From Clostridia bacterium (GTDB lineage: Bacteria > Bacillota > Clostridia > Peptostreptococcales > Anaerovoracaceae): DNA of 64,000 bases. Position numbers and translations under genes: made by a program. The DNA lies in contig CAJTER010000013.1 in assembly GCA_910575405.1 (NCBI GenBank), forward strand, positions 42,734-106,733, read 5' to 3'. The notes beneath the pieces are model-generated. The model saw nothing but the letters and a program-made list of their open reading frames with translations, did not search any database and was not told the DNA's origin. Below are positions 8,483 through 17,969 of the stretch, one piece after another; position 1 is the first letter of the stretch, and each line of letters starts with the position of its first letter.

Positions 8483-11164
8483 ATGGAAAAAAACCTTGCA
8501 AAAACATATAACCCAAAGGATTTTGAAGACCGCATCTACGCCATGTGGGAAGAAAAGGGCGCTTTTAAAGCAGAGCGGGATCCAGACAAAAAACCGTTCA
8601 CTATTGTAATGCCGCCGCCCAACATTACGGGCCAGCTTCACATGGGACATGCCCTGGATCAGACACTCCAAGATGTACTGACCAGATTTAAGAGGCTTCA
8701 GGGCTACAGCGCTCTGTGGCTTCCGGGAAGCGATCACGCCAGCATTGCTACGGAGGTCAAGGTAGTAGAAAAGCTGAGAAACGACGAGGGAAAGGAAAAA
8801 GAAGAGATTGGCAGAGAAGAATTCCTCAAAAGAGCCTGGGACTGGAAGCGGATTTACGGCGGCAAGATCACGAAACAGTGCCGCAAGCTGGGGGATTCCT
8901 GCGATTGGAGCAGAGAACGCTTTACCATGGACGAGGGCTGCAACAAAGCCGTCAACCACTTCTTCGTAAGGCTCTACGAAAAGGGCTATATTTACAGAGG
9001 AAATCGGCTCATCAACTGGTGCCCTAAATGCGGCACATCCCTTTCGGACGCAGAGGTTGAGCATGAGGATAAAAACGGCAAGTACTGGTACTTCCGCTAT
9101 CCTGCGGCAGACGGAGGCGAGGGCGTTGTCGTAGCAACCTCCAGACCGGAAACCATGTTCGGCGACGTTGCCATTGCCGTACATCCGGATGACGCAAGAT
9201 ACAAAGAGCTGGTGGGAAAAAACGTAGTCCTGCCTCTGGTGGGCCGGGAAATTCCGGTGATAGCAGACCCCTATCCGGATCCGGAAAAGGGAACAGGAGC
9301 CGTGAAGATCACTCCGGCCCACGACGCCAACGACTTTGAGGTGGGAAGGAGAAACAACCTGGAAAGCCTCTGCTGCATCAATGAGGACGCTACCATGAAC
9401 GAGCTGGCGGGAAAATATCAGGGCATGGATCGCTACGAATGCAGGAAAGCCTGGGTAGCAGATCTGGAAGCTGCCGGATACCTGGTAAAAACCGAGGACA
9501 AGGTTATTCCGGTAGGCGGATGCTACCGCTGCGGAACGACAATTGAGCCCATGCTGTCGGATCAGTGGTTTGTAAAAATGGAAGAGCTGGCAAAGCCAGC
9601 CATTGAGGCGGCAAAGAAGGGTGATCTGGTTCACGTGCCGGAACGCTTTGAAAAAATCTATCTTCACTGGCTGGAGGAAATCCGCGACTGGTGCATCTCA
9701 AGACAGCTGTGGTGGGGCCACCGGATTCCGGCCTGGTACTGCCAGGACTGCGGGGAAATCATCGTAGCTGAGACAGAGCCAAAGACCTGCACAAAATGCG
9801 GCAGCAGCAATCTTAAGCAGGATGAAGACGTGCTGGACACCTGGTTCTCCTCTGCTCTGTGGCCCTTCTCCACCCTGGGATGGCCGGAGGAAACGGAAGA
9901 CTTGAAATACTTCTATCCAACCGATGTGCTGGTAACAGGCTATGACATTATCTTCTTCTGGGTTGTGCGCATGGTATTTTCTGCTCTGGAAACAACGGGA
10001 AAATCCCCCTTCAAATACGTGTATGTACACGGACTTGTGCGGGATGCGGAAGGCCGCAAAATGAGCAAATCCCTGGGCAACGGCATTGACCCGCTGGAGA
10101 TCATCGATCAGTACGGCGCGGACGCCCTTCGCTTTATGCTGACAACAGGAATCACGCCGGGAAACGACATGCGGTTTAAAGAGGACAAGCTGGAAAGCGC
10201 CAGAAACTTCGCAAACAAATTGTGGAATGCTTCCCGCTTTGTCATCATGAACCTGCAGGATGAAGAGGGAAACTTTAAGGAAATGTCCGATAAAGCGGGC
10301 CTGCAGGACGAGGACAAGTGGATTCTTTCCAGAGTAAACGACGCGGCTAAATACGTGACGGAAACCATGGAAAAATTCGATCTGGCCCTGGCCGGACAGC
10401 GGGTTTACGAGCTCATCTGGAACGAGTACTGTGACTGGTACATTGAAATCGTAAAGGGAAGGCTCTACGGCGACGATGAAACGGACAAGGCGGCGGCAAG
10501 ATACGTGTTGGTAAAAGCCTTAAAAGATATGCTCCGCATGCTCCACCCATTCATGCCGTATATTACAGAAGAAATCTGGAGCTTCCTGCCAAAGGAAGAA
10601 CCGCAAAAAGACAACCCGGAAGGCTTCCTCATTAAAGAACGCTGGCCGATATACGATGAAGCCCTCACATACAGCGATGAAGTGAAAAAGCTGGAAATGG
10701 CAATGGAAGCAATCCGCAGCATCCGAAATATCCGCGCAGAAGCAGATGCAGCGCCAAGCAGAAAGCTTCGGGCCGTCATCCTGGGAAGGGATAGCGCCCT
10801 GGAGACAGTCAGGGCCGGAGAACGCTATATAAAGAAGCTGGCCAATATCACGGAAATCACTTTTACAGAAGAAAAGTCCGCTGTACCGGAAGAAGTCATG
10901 TCCGCTGTTATAAATGGCGCCGAAATCTTCATTCCGCTGGACGATCTGGTAGACTACGCAGCAGAGCTTGAACGCCTTACAAAAGAAAAGAAAAAGCTGG
11001 AGGGAGAAGTCAAGCGGGTAAAAGGAAAGCTTGGCAACGAAGGCTTTATCAAAAAAGCGCCGGAAAAGGTGGTAAACGAAGAAAAGGAAAAAATGGCGAA
11101 GTACGAGGATATGCTGGCCAAAGTCTGCGAACGTCTCGCCATGGTGGAAAGCAAATGTAACTAG
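8483..11164 (+). CDS. valS: Valyl-tRNA synthetase
   Basis: A class I aminoacyl-tRNA synthetase of 893 residues that charges tRNA-Val. The HIGH-type motif is NITGQLHMGHAL (about residue 45), the editing domain carries VVATSRPETMFGDVA, and the KMSKS loop is GRKMSKSLGNG. The C-terminal tail after about residue 820 is a charged coiled coil (ERLTKEKKKLEGEVKRVKGK), the usual tRNA-binding arm. I chose ATG 8483, preceded by AAAGGAG, over the longer frame from 8372, which lies inside the leader. It is controlled by the T-box upstream and probably leads an operon with folC. Confidence 0.97.
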   Translation: MEKNLAKTYNPKDFEDRIYAMWEEKGAFKAERDPDKKPFTIVMPPPNITGQLHMGHALDQTLQDVLTRFKRLQGYSALWLPGSDHASIATEVKVVEKLRNDEGKEKEEIGREEFLKRAWDWKRIYGGKITKQCRKLGDSCDWSRERFTMDEGCNKAVNHFFVRLYEKGYIYRGNRLINWCPKCGTSLSDAEVEHEDKNGKYWYFRYPAADGGEGVVVATSRPETMFGDVAIAVHPDDARYKELVGKNVVLPLVGREIPVIADPYPDPEKGTGAVKITPAHDANDFEVGRRNNLESLCCINEDATMNELAGKYQGMDRYECRKAWVADLEAAGYLVKTEDKVIPVGGCYRCGTTIEPMLSDQWFVKMEELAKPAIEAAKKGDLVHVPERFEKIYLHWLEEIRDWCISRQLWWGHRIPAWYCQDCGEIIVAETEPKTCTKCGSSNLKQDEDVLDTWFSSALWPFSTLGWPEETEDLKYFYPTDVLVTGYDIIFFWVVRMVFSALETTGKSPFKYVYVHGLVRDAEGRKMSKSLGNGIDPLEIIDQYGADALRFMLTTGITPGNDMRFKEDKLESARNFANKLWNASRFVIMNLQDEEGNFKEMSDKAGLQDEDKWILSRVNDAAKYVTETMEKFDLALAGQRVYELIWNEYCDWYIEIVKGRLYGDDETDKAAARYVLVKALKDMLRMLHPFMPYITEEIWSFLPKEEPQKDNPEGFLIKERWPIYDEALTYSDEVKKLEMAMEAIRSIRNIRAEADAAPSRKLRAVILGRDSALETVRAGERYIKKLANITEITFTEEKSAVPEEVMSAVINGAEIFIPLDDLVDYAAELERLTKEKKKLEGEVKRVKGKLGNEGFIKKAPEKVVNEEKEKMAKYEDMLAKVCERLAMVESKCN

Positions 11165-11182
11165 AAAACAGGGGGAAAAGAA

Positions 11183-12469
11183 ATGGATGCAATTGAGAGA
11201 ATACACACATTTGACCGCTTTGGCAGCATCCTGGGACTGGAGAGAATGAACCTGCTGCTGGAAAGGCTGGGAAACCCGGAACGGGATCTGAAGGTCATCC
11301 ATGTAGCGGGAACAAATGGAAAGGGCTCCGTATGCCGGTATTTGTACGAAGCCCTGCAGGAAAACGGATATAAGGTGGGGCTCTATACCTCACCTTTTAT
11401 TGAGTCCTTTTATGAACGGATCCAGGCGGATGGCAGCTTTATTTCAAAAGAGGAACTAGAGCAATATACCGGTATAGTGGTACGAAATACCAGTATACTG
11501 GTACGAGAGGGCCATGATTCACCTACAGAATTTGAAGTGGTGACAGCCATTGCCTTCCTTTATTTTGCAGCGAAAAAGGTTGATTTTGTTATCCTGGAGG
11601 TGGGACTGGGAGGTACGGGGGACTCTACCAATGTCATTGAGAAACCTCTGGCCAGCGTTATTACCTCTATATCCTACGATCACATGCAGCAGCTGGGAAA
11701 CACGCTGGAAGCAATTGCGGGAGAAAAGGCGGGAATCATAAAACAAGGCGTGCCAGTAGTGTCCAATGTTTCTCAGAGAGAAGCAGCAGCTGTTATTGCC
11801 AGGACTGCTTACGAAAAGGGATGCGTACTGTATGATGCCTCAAAGGTAAAGTACCGGATCGCGGAACAATCCGCGGAAGGAAGCTGTTTTGATATGCAGC
11901 TTTATGGAACGGATTACAGCGGTGTAGAGATTTCCATGCCAGGCAGACACCAGATAGAAAATGCGAAAACTGCGCTGATTGCCTTGGAAGTTCTTAGAAA
12001 ACAGGGTATAATAAATATTAAGCGCGACAAATTATACGAAGGAATGCGGAAGGCAAAGCAGCCCGGCCGCTTTGAAGTTTATCCCGGACAGCCCTGCATT
12101 GTGCTGGACGGAGCCCACAATGAGGCAGGTGCGGAAACGTTAAAAGAAACCATGGGCGCCTGTTTCCCTGGCAGGCGGATCCTGATTGTGGCCGGAATGC
12201 TGGCAGATAAGGAAACGGATAAAATAGCCGGAACGCTGGCGGAGATTTCAAAAAACTTCATTGCGGCAGAGCCGGATAATCCGAGAAAACTGCCGGCAGA
12301 AGACTTAGCAGAGCTGCTTTCTCGCTGCGGCGGGGAATGTGCTGTTGCCAAAGACGGGCAGTCCGCCATTCAAATGGCAATGGAACATGAGATAGAGCCT
12401 GAAGTAATTTTGTTTGCCGGATCATTGTATTTAATAGGAGAGATAAGGGGGAGATTAAACCATGTGTGA
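11183..12469 (+). CDS. folC: Folylpolyglutamate synthase / dihydrofolate synthase
   Basis: A 428-residue Mur-ligase-like enzyme that adds glutamate to folates. The P-loop is VAGTNGKGSVCRYL (about residue 38), followed by LYTSPFIESFYERIQ, LEVGLGGTGDSTN and, in the C-terminal domain, VLDGAHNEAGAETL. It starts 18 bp after valS, as is common in Firmicutes, and its stop overlaps the next start by 8 bp, which implies translational coupling. It links functionally to the one-carbon genes at the left end. Confidence 0.95.
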   Translation: MDAIERIHTFDRFGSILGLERMNLLLERLGNPERDLKVIHVAGTNGKGSVCRYLYEALQENGYKVGLYTSPFIESFYERIQADGSFISKEELEQYTGIVVRNTSILVREGHDSPTEFEVVTAIAFLYFAAKKVDFVILEVGLGGTGDSTNVIEKPLASVITSISYDHMQQLGNTLEAIAGEKAGIIKQGVPVVSNVSQREAAAVIARTAYEKGCVLYDASKVKYRIAEQSAEGSCFDMQLYGTDYSGVEISMPGRHQIENAKTALIALEVLRKQGIINIKRDKLYEGMRKAKQPGRFEVYPGQPCIVLDGAHNEAGAETLKETMGACFPGRRILIVAGMLADKETDKIAGTLAEISKNFIAAEPDNPRKLPAEDLAELLSRCGGECAVAKDGQSAIQMAMEHEIEPEVILFAGSLYLIGEIRGRLNHV

Positions 12470-13370
12470 AAAGGAAGCAGAAAAGGTATTATTATTTTAT
12501 AACCCAAAATCAGGAAACGGCCTGTTCAAAAATAACCTGGACTACATCATCGACCGGTTTCAGAGCGCGGGCTATCAGGTAGTACCCATCCGGGCAGCTA
12601 AGGGAATGGCCATCAGCCGGGCGCTTGCCAATATTGATACCAGCCAGTACCGGCAGATCATCGCGGCAGGTGGTGATGGAACCATCAACATCTGTGTCAA
12701 TACGATGATAAAAAACAAGATTGATCTGCCGCTGGCGATTTTTCCGGCAGGGACAGCCAATGATTTTGCCTATTACTTTGAAATTCCAAGCGATATTGAC
12801 GGCATGATCGACATTGCCCTGGGAAACCATTTTACGAATGCGGATGTGGGCAAGGTTAATAACCGGTATTTTGTCAATGTGGCGGCAATGGGAGCGCTCA
12901 TCGATGTGAGCCAGAAGACGGATCCGAATCTGAAAAACACCATAGGCGTAATGGCATACTACTTGAAAGCTGTGACAGAAGTACCGAACCTGAGAGCACA
13001 TAAGGTAAGGCTCATTACACCGGAACAAACTTATGAAGAGGAAATGTACTTTATGGTGGTGATGAATGGAATTTCCGCAGGAGGCTTTAAACGCATTTCG
13101 CCGGAGTCCGAAGTCAATGATGGTATGATGGATGTCATTTTGTTCCGCAAAATGCCGATTCTGGAGCTGGGACCGCTGCTCTTTAATGTGATACACGGAA
13201 ATCATTCCAAAAATAAACATGTTCTGACCTTTCAGACTGATTCGCTGTGCATTGAATCAGAGGAAGATATTTCCACAGATATTGATGGAGAAAAGGGTGA
13301 AAAGATGCCGCTAGAATTCAGTATGCTCCACAACCGGCTGCGGATTTTTACAGAGGAGGATGACATTTAA
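12462..13370 (+). CDS. Diacylglycerol kinase-family lipid kinase (YegS/DgkB-like)
   Basis: A 302-residue cytosolic lipid kinase. It has the DAGK catalytic motifs: LFYNPKSGNG near residue 12, AAGGDGTINICVN (about residue 66) and FPAGTANDFAYYF (about residue 98). The second half is the beta-sandwich domain of this family, ending FSMLHNRLRIFTEED. The probable substrate is diacylglycerol or a related lipid; which one cannot be told from sequence. It overlaps folC by 8 bp and directly abuts the acetyltransferase at 13371. Confidence 0.88.
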   Translation: MCEKEAEKVLLFYNPKSGNGLFKNNLDYIIDRFQSAGYQVVPIRAAKGMAISRALANIDTSQYRQIIAAGGDGTINICVNTMIKNKIDLPLAIFPAGTANDFAYYFEIPSDIDGMIDIALGNHFTNADVGKVNNRYFVNVAAMGALIDVSQKTDPNLKNTIGVMAYYLKAVTEVPNLRAHKVRLITPEQTYEEEMYFMVVMNGISAGGFKRISPESEVNDGMMDVILFRKMPILELGPLLFNVIHGNHSKNKHVLTFQTDSLCIESEEDISTDIDGEKGEKMPLEFSMLHNRLRIFTEEDDI

Positions 13371-13817
13371 ATGATTAACTTTAGAATGGCGGAAACAAAG
13401 GATTATGAAAAATTAGTGCCCTTTTTTATCGAAAATGAGCTGGAATTTTCCGAAGAAGAGCCAGTACCAACGGATCTGGTAAAATGCTGGGAAGTGGTTC
13501 ACGGCGCAGATCAACATCTCATGGCAGCCTTGGTGCTTGCAAAACGGGAAGGTGAATTTATCATTGACGGAATTGCAGTAGAAAAGATTTACCGCAAACT
13601 GAAAATCGGAAAAATCCTCCTGGATAAGGCAGTCGAGGAAACTCTCTCAAAGGGTGGAACGAGCATTTATCTGGTAGCAAGGGCGCCGGAATTTTTCCGA
13701 AAATACGGTTTTAAAACGGTTCCCAAAGAGGAAGCGCCTAACTTTTTTGAGTGCCTCACCTGCCCGCAGTTCGGAAAAAACTGCCACCCTGAAGTCATGA
13801 AGCTGGATTTCCAGTAA
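13371..13817 (+). CDS. GNAT-family N-acetyltransferase
   Basis: A 148-residue acetyltransferase. The acetyl-CoA-binding part is IDGIAVEKIYRKLKIGKILL (residues 62-81), followed by YLVARAPEFFRKYGFKTV. The C-terminal segment LTCPQFGKNCHPEVM has two cysteines and a histidine, reminiscent of ArgA-like acetyltransferases, but the substrate is not clear. It starts one base after the lipid kinase stop and ends the valS-folC transcript at the hairpin at 13824-13868. Confidence 0.8.
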   Translation: MINFRMAETKDYEKLVPFFIENELEFSEEEPVPTDLVKCWEVVHGADQHLMAALVLAKREGEFIIDGIAVEKIYRKLKIGKILLDKAVEETLSKGGTSIYLVARAPEFFRKYGFKTVPKEEAPNFFECLTCPQFGKNCHPEVMKLDFQ

Positions 13818-13823
13818 TATTTA

Positions 13824-13868
13824 TCCCTCCAAGGCAATATATTTTAGAGATAATTTGCTTTGGGGGGA
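13824..13868 (+). promoter_or_regulatory. Hairpin that is both terminator-like and masks the ribosome site of the next gene
   Basis: TCCCTCCAAGGCAA (13824-13837) pairs with TTGCTTTGGGGGGA (13855-13868) over 14 bp with two G-U pairs and a 17-base loop. The 3' arm contains the GGGGGG ribosome site of the gene starting at 13875, and the run ATTTTTA follows directly. It could act as the terminator of the upstream operon, as a translational switch for the downstream gene, or both. Confidence 0.65.
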
Positions 13869-13874
13869 ATTTTT

Positions 13875-14489
13875 ATGGAAAAGATTCTGGAAGGAAACCA
13901 TGCGCAGCTTGTTGGGAAAGTCCTCTCTGAACTGGAGGTCAGTCACAAAACGTATGGCGAAGTCTTTTATATTGTATTGCTTGGAATTTTAAGAAAAAGT
14001 GGATATCAGGATAATATTCGTCTCATGGTATCCGAGAGGCTCATTTGGAATATGGAAATACAGCCAGGTTGTATGCTGGAAGTATCCGGACAGGTCCGGA
14101 CTTATAATCAGGAATGCGATGGAAGAAACAGGCTGAATGTAGTAGTCTTTGCCAGGGAACTGCAGCTGCTGGAAGGCGATGTACAGAGTGAAAATCAAGT
14201 ATCTCTGGAAGGTTTTGTGTGCAAAGAACCGGTACGGCGGACCTCGCCTCTTGGCCGGGAAATCTGCGATATTATGCTGGCTGTAAACCGGATGTACAAC
14301 AAATCGGATTATATCCCTTGTATTGCCTGGGGAAGGAATGCAGCCTACGGTGGAGAGCTGACCGTAGGAAGCAAGCTGAAAATTGAGGGCCGGATACAGA
14401 GCAGGGAATACAAAAAGCGGGATGAAGAGGGAAATGTGACCATCAAAACAGCTTATGAGGTTTCCATTATAAAGCTGGCGGACTGCTGA
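13875..14489 (+). CDS. Single-stranded DNA-binding (OB-fold) family protein, tandem OB domains
   Basis: A 204-residue protein with two OB-fold-like halves: residues 1-100 (VGKVLSELEVSHKTYGEVFY) and 105-204 (VSLEGFVCKEPVRRTSPLGREICDIML, the SSB-like strand pattern, then IPCIAWGRNA). It resembles the SSB-related proteins of Clostridia that lack the acidic SSB tail, so it is likely an accessory nucleic-acid-binding protein and not the main SSB. ATG 13875 is preferred to a TTG at 13860 because of the GGGGGG site. That site is sequestered in a stem (see the hairpin feature). Confidence 0.7.
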   Translation: MEKILEGNHAQLVGKVLSELEVSHKTYGEVFYIVLLGILRKSGYQDNIRLMVSERLIWNMEIQPGCMLEVSGQVRTYNQECDGRNRLNVVVFARELQLLEGDVQSENQVSLEGFVCKEPVRRTSPLGREICDIMLAVNRMYNKSDYIPCIAWGRNAAYGGELTVGSKLKIEGRIQSREYKKRDEEGNVTIKTAYEVSIIKLADC

Positions 14490-14544
14490 GCAGAGGGGAC
14501 TGCTGAACGCTGAGAAAGATGGAATCCTCTGTAGCTTTTGTCAG

Positions 14545-16689
14545 TCAGTCCTTCAGTGCCCTGGCAAGGCTGCCGTCAAAAGCATCCACTTCGGCCTGGA
14601 GCTGTTCAATCCCATCGGTGATGGCGAATTCCAGAATCTCTGCAGAGCGGGCCAGTTGAGCCAGGCCGAGGGTTGCTGCAAGACCCTTTACTGAGTGTGC
14701 GAGACGTTTTGCTTCCAGCCGATCTCCTTCTTTCAAATAATCCCGAATCTGATCGCAGCTGCCTACATAAGTTCTTTTAAACTTTGCCAGGTGCTTTTCA
14801 TAGAGCTCCTGGCTGCCGCCCATATTTTCGATGGCCATGTCCCGGCCAATATAGGGAAGTTTGGTCTTTCTTACATGATAGCTGCAGCCCAGGCCCTGAG
14901 GAGTTTCCTCCTGTGGACATGTCAATGCTTCGGATCCTTGCCCCACCAGCGGCTCCGGGGATGGTTCTTGAATAGGGGGCAGGCTGTCGATATAAGGGGA
15001 CAGGGCATTATAAAGCTGTGTATGCTTAAAAGGTTTAAATACAAAATCGCAGAACAGATCCTGATTTTCCTGCTGCATTTTGGCATCCATACTGGTGGCA
15101 GTCAGGGCGATAATCGGGGTTTGATAGCCCATTTTTTTCAGTCTTCTTGCGGTTTCATAACCGTCCATTACAGGCATATGGATATCCATAAAAATTGCTT
15201 TATAATAGTGATCGCCGGCTTCTTCACACATACTCAGCGCTTCGGGGCCGGAGGCTGCGTGATGGCAGTCAATATTTACTTTTGCTAAAAGCGTGCTCAC
15301 CACTTCATAATTCAGAGGCGCATCCTCTACTACGAGAACCTTTTCTCCATGCCCGTGGAGATCCAGAGGAGAGGAAAGGGGCTCTTCTGCTTCGATAGAG
15401 TGCTTTGGTGCAGTAATGGCAAACATAAAGCTGGATCCGAACCCTTTCCTGCTTTTGGCAGATAAGGTGCCGCCCATTTTTTCGGCCAGGTATTTGCAGA
15501 TGGGAAGCCCAATCCCAGTTCCCTGATATTGCTTTGTCAGGTAATTCTCGCTCTGATAAAAGTCTTTGAAAATATTAGGAATTTCTTCATTATGAATGCC
15601 GATGCCAGTATCTTCAACCATAAATTCCAAGGTCACATTGCTTTCATCTTCTTTTAGAATGGAAACCGAGATGCGGACATAACCTACTTCTGTGAACTTA
15701 CATGCGTTTCCAATGAGATTGGACAGAATCTGTTCCACCCGGGAGCGATCCGCACAGATACAAAGCTCCGGATCAAAGCGGTAATTTTCCATCAGCACAA
15801 TATGCTTGTGGGATGCAGGCTTTGAATATTTGTTGTAAAGAGAATCCATCATATCCCTGAGGCGGAAGATGGATACTTTTTGGCTGAAAGAACCTTTTTT
15901 TAATTCAGATAAATCCAGCATGTCGTTAATGCGTTCATTGAGGCAGTCGGAGGAAATACCGATCTTGGATACGAGCTCCCGCTGATAATCATTCAGATCC
16001 GTTTCTTCGAGAATATGGTTCAGCCCAAAAATCGCATTGAGCGGTGTTTTTAATTCATGGGAAACATTGGAAAGCAGAGAGGCTTTTGCATCCATACGGT
16101 GGCGGGCCTCCTTCAGCCGGCCAGTCAGATCCTCCTCCATGAGAATATATTTGGTGCAATCCTGGAGGATCAGAGCATAAGAGCCGGTTCTCCTTTCACC
16201 TGAAATCGGGAAAACGTGCACATTCAGGTAAGCCTGCTTAAAGGCAAAGATGCGGCTTGCAGGAAACCCGGAACCAAGCTCCGGCGATCTTCTGGCTTCT
16301 GAAGTAAAACGATAAATGTTTTCCGGCAGAATGTCTGCGGCTCTGCTGCCTTTACCTATGGCAGCGCAGATTCCAAGGAGCTGCAAAAAACGGGTATTGC
16401 TGACCTCAAAGTGATCCGCTCCCGTGAGAACCGCGATCCCCTCGTCCAGGTTTTCCGTGATGGTACACAAAAGGGAGTGATTATGCTGCATGCGCTCGTT
16501 TTGGAGCTGCTTGCGCCGCCCGAACAGGAGCAGGGCTGCAAACAGGGCGAATCCCAGCAGGAGCGTTAAAATTTTAAAAAGGAATGCCAGCCGTGGGTCC
16601 AGACTATTATGCGGCAGGAAAAGCACCGCAATTAGGATGGCTAAAAATCCGCAGAAGGCTGTAGCTGCGGCAAAGATAGTTTGTCTCAT
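14545..16689 (-). CDS. Membrane-bound hybrid sensor histidine kinase with receiver and HPt domains
   Basis: A 714-residue multistep phosphorelay protein. Two membrane helices lie at the N-terminus (about residues 5-25 and 33-55). Then follow a PAS-like sensor (about 75-185), a HisKA domain with SNVSHELKTPLNAIFG, an ATPase domain with LIGNACKFTEVG, VEDTGIGI and QGTGIGLPICKYLAEK, a receiver with AIFMDIHMPVMDGYETA and KPFKHTQL (about 455-570), and a C-terminal HPt with AKRLAHSVKGLAATLGLAQL. All phosphotransfer residues look intact. No output regulator lies next to it. It is transcribed divergently from the prepilin peptidase gene. Confidence 0.93.
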   Translation of the reverse strand: MRQTIFAAATAFCGFLAILIAVLFLPHNSLDPRLAFLFKILTLLLGFALFAALLLFGRRKQLQNERMQHNHSLLCTITENLDEGIAVLTGADHFEVSNTRFLQLLGICAAIGKGSRAADILPENIYRFTSEARRSPELGSGFPASRIFAFKQAYLNVHVFPISGERRTGSYALILQDCTKYILMEEDLTGRLKEARHRMDAKASLLSNVSHELKTPLNAIFGLNHILEETDLNDYQRELVSKIGISSDCLNERINDMLDLSELKKGSFSQKVSIFRLRDMMDSLYNKYSKPASHKHIVLMENYRFDPELCICADRSRVEQILSNLIGNACKFTEVGYVRISVSILKEDESNVTLEFMVEDTGIGIHNEEIPNIFKDFYQSENYLTKQYQGTGIGLPICKYLAEKMGGTLSAKSRKGFGSSFMFAITAPKHSIEAEEPLSSPLDLHGHGEKVLVVEDAPLNYEVVSTLLAKVNIDCHHAASGPEALSMCEEAGDHYYKAIFMDIHMPVMDGYETARRLKKMGYQTPIIALTATSMDAKMQQENQDLFCDFVFKPFKHTQLYNALSPYIDSLPPIQEPSPEPLVGQGSEALTCPQEETPQGLGCSYHVRKTKLPYIGRDMAIENMGGSQELYEKHLAKFKRTYVGSCDQIRDYLKEGDRLEAKRLAHSVKGLAATLGLAQLARSAEILEFAITDGIEQLQAEVDAFDGSLARALKD

Positions 16690-16871
16690 AGATCAGACCG
16701 CCTTTCGATATTTTTTGATGCTTTTTTGCACTATAATTAGATTTTATAAGGGGAAAAGACAAAAATCCACAACACATTTCCGACAAGATGCGAGTTTTTC
16801 CAAAAAAAGGTTGTGGTTATGCGTCGAAATTGGTAGAATTTAAGAAAATAAGGGCCTAAAGGAGTGGATTT

Positions 16872-17564
16872 ATGTCGATCAATGTCGTTTTTTTTATTAA
16901 AATAATTGCAGCAATTGGGGCAGGAATTATATCTGGGCATGCTGTCGTATATGTATTCAATAAAATTCCGCCGGCATGGCTCTGCGATTATGGGGAGGAA
17001 CCCTCAGAAGAACTGAAGGATCCTTACACACAGAGAGTAAAAGGTTACCCGTGGAAATGGATTTTTTCCGGATTTTTTGCTACATCCCTCATCCGGCTGG
17101 TGCTGTGTGACTGGCAGCTTTCCATTGCGGCTCTGCTTTTTTGCTGGGCGCTGTTAGAGGCTGCTATTGCAGACAAAAAGTACAGCATTATCCCGGATCA
17201 GTTCATAATATTGGCCGCTATTTCGGCTCTTGGGTTTATCCCTGAGCACGCCAGCATGTGGCAGCCCCTGCAGGGGGCGCTGCTGGGAGGCGGAGTAATG
17301 CTGCTTTCTGCCCTGGCGGGAAAATGGATAACCGGGCAGGAGGCTCTGGGCATGGGAGATGTAAAGCTGTTTGCCGCGGCAGGGCTGTGTCTGGGATTTC
17401 GAGGCACTTTGACGGTGCTGGTTTTATCAGCAGTCAGCAGCGCAATTATCTTTTCGATTTTATTGGCCATGAAAAAGGTAAAACGAACGGACAGGCTGCC
17501 TCTGGGACCGTACATCTGCGGGGCTGCGATTTTTTATATAGTAATTATCTACCCACTGTTGTAA
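16872..17564 (+). CDS. Prepilin peptidase (A24 family)
   Basis: A 230-residue integral membrane aspartyl protease. The two catalytic aspartates are recognisable: LLEAAIADKKYSIIPD (first) and EALGMGDVKLFAAAGLCLG (second, GxGD motif). Six or so hydrophobic segments are visible. The N-terminal cytosolic domain, with its two CxxC pairs, found in full-length PilD is replaced by a short region, so it is the small form, which may lack the methyltransferase part. No pilin gene lies in the window. The ATG is preceded by AAAGGAG. Confidence 0.85.
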   Translation: MSINVVFFIKIIAAIGAGIISGHAVVYVFNKIPPAWLCDYGEEPSEELKDPYTQRVKGYPWKWIFSGFFATSLIRLVLCDWQLSIAALLFCWALLEAAIADKKYSIIPDQFIILAAISALGFIPEHASMWQPLQGALLGGGVMLLSALAGKWITGQEALGMGDVKLFAAAGLCLGFRGTLTVLVLSAVSSAIIFSILLAMKKVKRTDRLPLGPYICGAAIFYIVIIYPLL

Positions 17565-17672
17565 AAAAATCGATTTCATATATAATAGAAGAAACGGTTT
17601 TGATTTATACGGGATTTTATATAATTAAGAAAAGGTAAAAGGTGCGGCAGAGCCGCAAGAGGGGTAATTTCA

Positions 17673-17969
17673 ATGATAACAAGTAAACAGAGAAGCTTTC
17701 TGAAAAAGCTGGCACATGATTTGGAGCCAACTGTTTTTTTGGGAAAAAGCGGACTTACAGAGAATATACGCAAGGAAATGGTCACTGGATTTGAATCCAG
17801 GGAGCTGGTTAAGGTAAAGCTTCAGGAGGGATGCACACTGGATCCAAAGGAAGTGGCAAATCAACTGGCGGAGGAGCTGTCTGCAGAATTTGTTCAGGCA
17901 ATTGGCCGCAAATTCGTTCTTTACAGGGAGTCAAGGGATAACAAGCAGATTATTCTGCCCAGATCATGA
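17673..17969 (+). CDS. yhbY: YhbY-family RNA-binding protein (CRM domain)
   Basis: A 98-residue protein made of one CRM domain. It starts ITSKQRSFLKKLAHDLEPTV, followed by the loop FLGKSGLTENIRKEM, where GKSG replaces the usual GKxG pattern, and the C-terminal IGRKFVLYRES. YhbY proteins bind pre-50S ribosomal subunits. The stop overlaps the truA start by 4 bp, so translation is coupled. Confidence 0.9.
   Translation: MITSKQRSFLKKLAHDLEPTVFLGKSGLTENIRKEMVTGFESRELVKVKLQEGCTLDPKEVANQLAEELSAEFVQAIGRKFVLYRESRDNKQIILPRS

Noticed and set aside
8426..9667. A 413-codon open frame on the minus strand
   Set aside because: It lies fully antisense to valS and its translation has cysteine/phenylalanine-rich shadow composition and no domain.
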